Positions 5,495 to 7,442 of a stretch of DNA of 7,442 nucleotides are shown here, piece by piece. The number at the start of each line of letters is the position of its first letter. Within the stretch, counting starts at the first letter, position 1. The translations under genes were made by a program, and so were the position numbers. The stretch is taken from contig USFC01000070.1 of the NCBI GenBank assembly GCA_900553865.1, positions 1-7,442 on the forward strand, read 5' to 3'. The notes under the pieces are model-generated. The model had not been told where the DNA came from. It was given only the letters and a program-made list of their open reading frames with translations, and ran no database searches. The stretch is from an uncultured Clostridium sp. Lineage in GTDB: Bacteria; Bacillota; Clostridia; TANB77; CAG-508.

Positions 5495-6460
5495 ATGGAA
5501 AATGAAATAAATAGTTTGGTAGTTCAAGACAACATATCAAATGAAGAAATAAAAAATTTAATATATACTATAAGAGGAAAGCAAGTAATGTTAGATAGTG
5601 ATGTTGCAATGTTATATCATTATCCTACTAAAAGAATAAATGAAGCCGTAAATAGAAATAAACAAAGATTTCCAGAAAATTTTTGTTTTCAATTAACTGA
5701 AGAAGAATATAAATCTTTAAGGTTCAAAAATTTCACCTTTAACGAGATTAATTCAAAAGATATAAATGAAGATAATTCTTTAAGGTCGCAAATTGCGACC
5801 TTAGATGAAAGTGCTGGTAGAGGTAAACATCGTAAATATTTACCATATGTTTTTACAGAACAAGGAATAGCAATGCTATCAGGTTTACTAAAAAATGATA
5901 TAGCAATCCAAGTGAGTATAAACATTATGAATGCATTTGTAGAAATGAGAAAATTTTTAGCAGTAAACGGACAATTATTTGAACGATTAACAAATGTAGA
6001 ATATAAATTATTAGAACATGATAAGAAATTTGATAAAGTATTTGACCAATTGCAAAATGAAGAAAATATAAAACAAAAAATATTCTTTGAAGGTCAAATA
6101 TATGATGCATACAGTTTAATAATTGATATTTTTAAGAAAGCAAATAAAAAGATTTTAATAATAGATAATTATATAGATGATAGTGTTTTAAAAATGCTTA
6201 CAAAGAAAAATAAAAATATAGAAGTTGTAATATTGACTTCTGATAAAAGTAATATACAGAAAATAGATATTCAAAAATTCAATAAAGAATATCCGATATT
6301 AAAAGTAGCTAAAACTAATAAATTCCATGATAGATTTATAGTAATAGATAATAAAGAAATGTACCATTTAGGTGCTTCAATAAAAGATTTAGGTAAAAAA
6401 TGTTTTGGAATAAACAGAATTGAAGATATAGCGATTATTAAAAAAGTTATAAATTTATAA
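5495..6460 (+). CDS. ORF6N domain protein with PLD-like C-terminal domain
   Basis: A 321-aa two-domain protein. Residues about 22-150 match the ORF6N domain of phage antirepressor/KilA-N-type proteins: IRGKQVMLDSDVAMLY, RINEAVNRN, RFPENFCFQLT and YVFTEQGIAMLSGLL. Such domains are thought to bind DNA. A short coiled-coil-like stretch (about 160-195) leads to a C-terminal alpha/beta domain (about 199-319) with LLIIDNYIDDSVL-type strands and H278-x-R280-x4-D285 followed by GAS, resembling one phospholipase D HKD motif with Lys replaced by Arg. It may therefore bind or process nucleic acid, but catalysis is doubtful. AAGGA (5481-5485) supports the ATG at 5495. A 23-nt palindrome lies within the coding sequence. 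The family is common in phages and mobile elements; a defence or regulatory role is inference. Confidence 0.82.
   Translation: MENEINSLVVQDNISNEEIKNLIYTIRGKQVMLDSDVAMLYHYPTKRINEAVNRNKQRFPENFCFQLTEEEYKSLRFKNFTFNEINSKDINEDNSLRSQIATLDESAGRGKHRKYLPYVFTEQGIAMLSGLLKNDIAIQVSINIMNAFVEMRKFLAVNGQLFERLTNVEYKLLEHDKKFDKVFDQLQNEENIKQKIFFEGQIYDAYSLIIDIFKKANKKILIIDNYIDDSVLKMLTKKNKNIEVVILTSDKSNIQKIDIQKFNKEYPILKVAKTNKFHDRFIVIDNKEMYHLGASIKDLGKKCFGINRIEDIAIIKKVINL
5781..5803. repeat. Perfect 23-nt palindrome inside ORF6N gene
   Basis: TAAGGTCGCAA (5781-5791), a single central A, and TTGCGACCTTA (5793-5803) form 11-nt perfect arms. It encodes part of LRSQIATLD, between the first ORF6N segment and the conserved YVFTEQG segment. 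It is clearly richer in G+C than the surrounding gene. Confidence 0.85.
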
Positions 6461-6495
6461 GGTAATTTAATTTGATTTATGCAAATAGATAATAG

Positions 6496-6524
6496 TTGAA
6501 AATTAACAGAAATTGTGATAACAT
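6496..6524 (+). promoter_or_regulatory. Probable promoter of membrane protein gene
   Basis: TTGAAA (6496-6501), a 17-bp spacer and TAACAT (6519-6524) lie about 30 bp before the ribosome binding site TAGGAG (6543-6548). The -10 is weak. No terminator was seen between the ORF6N stop (6460) and this site, so co-transcription with ORF6N is also possible. Confidence 0.4.
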
Positions 6525-6555
6525 AAATATAAAATAAGTTGGTAGGAGTAAGTTT

Positions 6556-6591
6556 ATGGAAGAACTATATAGAAAATATGGTCGGTATTAG
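6556..6591 (+). CDS. Possible 11-codon minigene or frameshifted start
   Basis: The best ribosome binding site in this region, TAGGAG (6543-6548), is 7 nt before ATG 6556. That ATG reads only MEELYRKYGRY before TAG at 6589-6591. It overlaps the next in-frame start of the membrane protein (ATG 6578) in another frame. It could be a coupling leader peptide, or the true start of the membrane protein after a frameshift. Confidence 0.3.
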   Translation: MEELYRKYGRY

Positions 6592-7120
6592 AGGCATAGA
6601 AGTGAATAATGTAATTAATAAAGATTTAACATTTAAATTTAATGCGCATTTAACGAGTAAAACAATGATTATACCCATAATATTAATTATTGTTGCCATG
6701 TTTGAAGGAAAATTTTTCTATTTATGGATCATAGGATTGTTTATTATAGTATTAATATATAATAAGTTATCAGTTTATAGTATATCTTTTGATAATGAAA
6801 ATATTATAATAAAAAATAGTTTTAAAAAACATATGCTATGTTATAAAAACGGATTACACATTAAGATTACTAAGGGTAGAAATTTCGCCTATGGTATGGG
6901 AGGAGAAGGACGATTATATAAACAATTATTTAAAGAAAGTGATGCTAAATATTATCTAGTTATTGATTATTACGGTGAGCAATTTGTTTTAGATTGTTCT
7001 GTAGATGATTCTAAAGTGCAAGATATTATAATATTTATTGAGAATTTTTCATTTGAAAAAAATTTGGAATATGAACAAAAGCAAAAAAGAAAGAATTATA
7101 TACGCTTTTCAAATTATTGA
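6578..7120 (+). CDS. Small membrane protein with PH-like soluble domain
   Basis: A 180-aa protein (193 aa if TTG 6539 is used). Two closely spaced hydrophobic segments form a membrane hairpin: MIIPIILIIVAMF and FFYLWIIGLFIIVLIY (about residues 30-62 from ATG 6578). A beta-rich cytoplasmic domain follows (SVYSISFDNENIIIKNSF onward) and ends in a Lys/Arg-rich tail. The topology resembles bacterial membrane proteins carrying PH-like domains, but I cannot name a family. Neither ATG 6578 nor TTG 6539 has a good ribosome binding site, while the out-of-frame ATG 6556 does, so the real N terminus is uncertain. It follows the ORF6N gene in the same direction; a joint function is not shown. Confidence 0.65.
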   Translation: MVGIRGIEVNNVINKDLTFKFNAHLTSKTMIIPIILIIVAMFEGKFFYLWIIGLFIIVLIYNKLSVYSISFDNENIIIKNSFKKHMLCYKNGLHIKITKGRNFAYGMGGEGRLYKQLFKESDAKYYLVIDYYGEQFVLDCSVDDSKVQDIIIFIENFSFEKNLEYEQKQKRKNYIRFSNY

Positions 7121-7154
7121 AAATAAAAAATGTTTGCATTATGGTAAAAAGAGG

Positions 7155-7193
7155 TTTGTTAAAGATTTTTATCATTAACAAGTAATATTTTTA
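7155..7193 (+). terminator. Probable terminator after membrane protein gene
   Basis: TTGTTAA (7156-7162) pairs with TTAACAA (7175-7181), with an inner GAT/ATC stem and a TTTT loop, followed by a T-rich stretch ending ATATTTTTATT. It lies about 35 bp after the stop codon. The stem is AT-rich, so strength is uncertain. Nothing certain is seen between 7194 and 7261. Confidence 0.45.
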
Positions 7194-7261
7194 TTCAACT
7201 TTTGATAATTTAAATTTAGTATACAATGTATTAATTTTATATTAAAATGTATATGCAGTTG

Positions 7262-7369
7262 ATGAACGGAAATATTTTTTTGTGCTAAATGTGGGAGTAT
7301 ATGCAGAAAAAATAGCTTATTTTTTCGCAAATAAGTACCGCTAAGGCAGCAATGATATTATTTGTTTAA
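7262..7369 (+). pseudogene. Decayed zinc-ribbon gene fragment
   Basis: The three frames together retain a short double zinc-ribbon-like peptide. One frame (7281-7331) gives FFCAKCGSICRKNSLFFRK before TAA; after a further shift, TAKAAMILFV runs to the stop at 7367-7369. This resembles the common pattern FCxKCG...LFCxKCGT, with the second Cys pair destroyed. ATG 7262 is in yet another frame and is separated from the Cys segment by a T7 run (7275-7281). A 9-bp hairpin GAAAAAATA/TATTTTTTC (7306-7326) sits inside. Small zinc-ribbon proteins are common in clostridia. The call rests on a short match and could be coincidental. Confidence 0.35.
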
Positions 7370-7389
7370 ACTTTTGAACAAAAAGATAA

Positions 7390-7425
7390 AAATCAATCAG
7401 AAAATAAAATCTGGTTGATTTTTTT
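7390..7425 (+). terminator. Intrinsic terminator at island end
   Basis: A 12-bp stem (7390-7401 with 7410-7421, one G-T pair), an 8-nt loop and seven T residues (7419-7425). It is a strong intrinsic terminator, and the putative group IIC intron starts two bases after the T tract. Confidence 0.8.
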
Positions 7426-7426
7426 G

Positions 7427-7442
7427 GTGTGCCCAGCATGGG
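7427..7442 (+). mobile_element. 5' end of a probable group IIC intron (truncated by window)
   Basis: GTGTGCCCAGCATGGG matches, from memory, the first 16 bases of the Oceanobacillus iheyensis group IIC intron (GTGTGCCCGGCATGGG) at 15 positions. Group IIC introns are ribozyme retroelements that characteristically insert just downstream of intrinsic terminator hairpins, and this one starts two bases after a terminator T tract. Only 16 nt are in the window, so the rest of the ribozyme and any reverse transcriptase cannot be confirmed. Confidence 0.65.

Noticed and set aside
5689..6110. Minus-strand open frames inside the ORF6N gene
   Set aside because: They are shadows of a gene with clear domain motifs on the plus strand and have no independent support.
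7306..7326. Hairpin GAAAAAATA/TATTTTTTC as a terminator
   Set aside because: The stem is almost all A-T with a 3-nt loop, and is followed by CGCAAATAAG rather than a T tract; a much better terminator lies at 7390-7425.
7282..7355. Signal recognition particle RNA, suggested by GTGCTAAATGTGGGAG
   Set aside because: The conserved SRP core with its GNRA-type loop and GGAAGGAAGCAGCC-like segment is absent; the match is limited to a few bases.

Overview
The window looks like chromosomal DNA of a low-GC, probably anaerobic Clostridia-type Firmicute. Evidence: strongly AT-rich DNA, sigma-A-type promoters (TTGACA/TATAAT), AGGAGG ribosome binding sites, a CCA-encoding tRNA gene, a thioredoxin reductase-like enzyme without recognisable NADPH motifs, a clostridial-type large serine recombinase, and what appears to be the 5' end of a group IIC intron. 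The genus cannot be fixed from the sequence alone.

Left part (1-2393, mostly minus strand): the 5' half of a tRNA-Gly(UCC) with a near-perfect promoter, preceded by a tight three-gene operon read right to left: membrane-anchored polysaccharide deacetylase, thioredoxin reductase-like flavoprotein, thioredoxin. The reductase and thioredoxin should form a redox pair. The deacetylase would act on cell-wall glycan outside the membrane. The operon promoter (2294-2321) is divergent from the promoter of tRNA-Leu.

Middle (2394-2703): tRNA-Leu(CAA) with a GNRA-loop terminator, followed by a compact structured segment of about 120 nt. This segment starts with an antisense copy of the tRNA T-arm (13 nt), contains a T-loop-like hairpin and a perfect 10-bp hairpin, and ends with a direct copy of the last 17 nt of the tRNA including CCA. 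It is the least explained object in the window. A second intrinsic terminator closes it.

Right part (2704-7426, all plus strand): an accessory island. It holds an orphan 93-aa protein, a large serine recombinase whose start is separated from its catalytic domain by a one-base frameshift in an A7 run, an orphan protein of about 111 aa, an ORF6N protein with a phospholipase-D-like C-terminal domain, a small membrane protein with a start-site puzzle, and a decayed zinc-ribbon gene. The recombinase suggests the island is or was mobile. The island ends at a terminator, and one base after its T tract begins GTGTGCCCAGCATGGG, which matches the start of group IIC introns, a class known to insert behind terminators. 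The window stops there.
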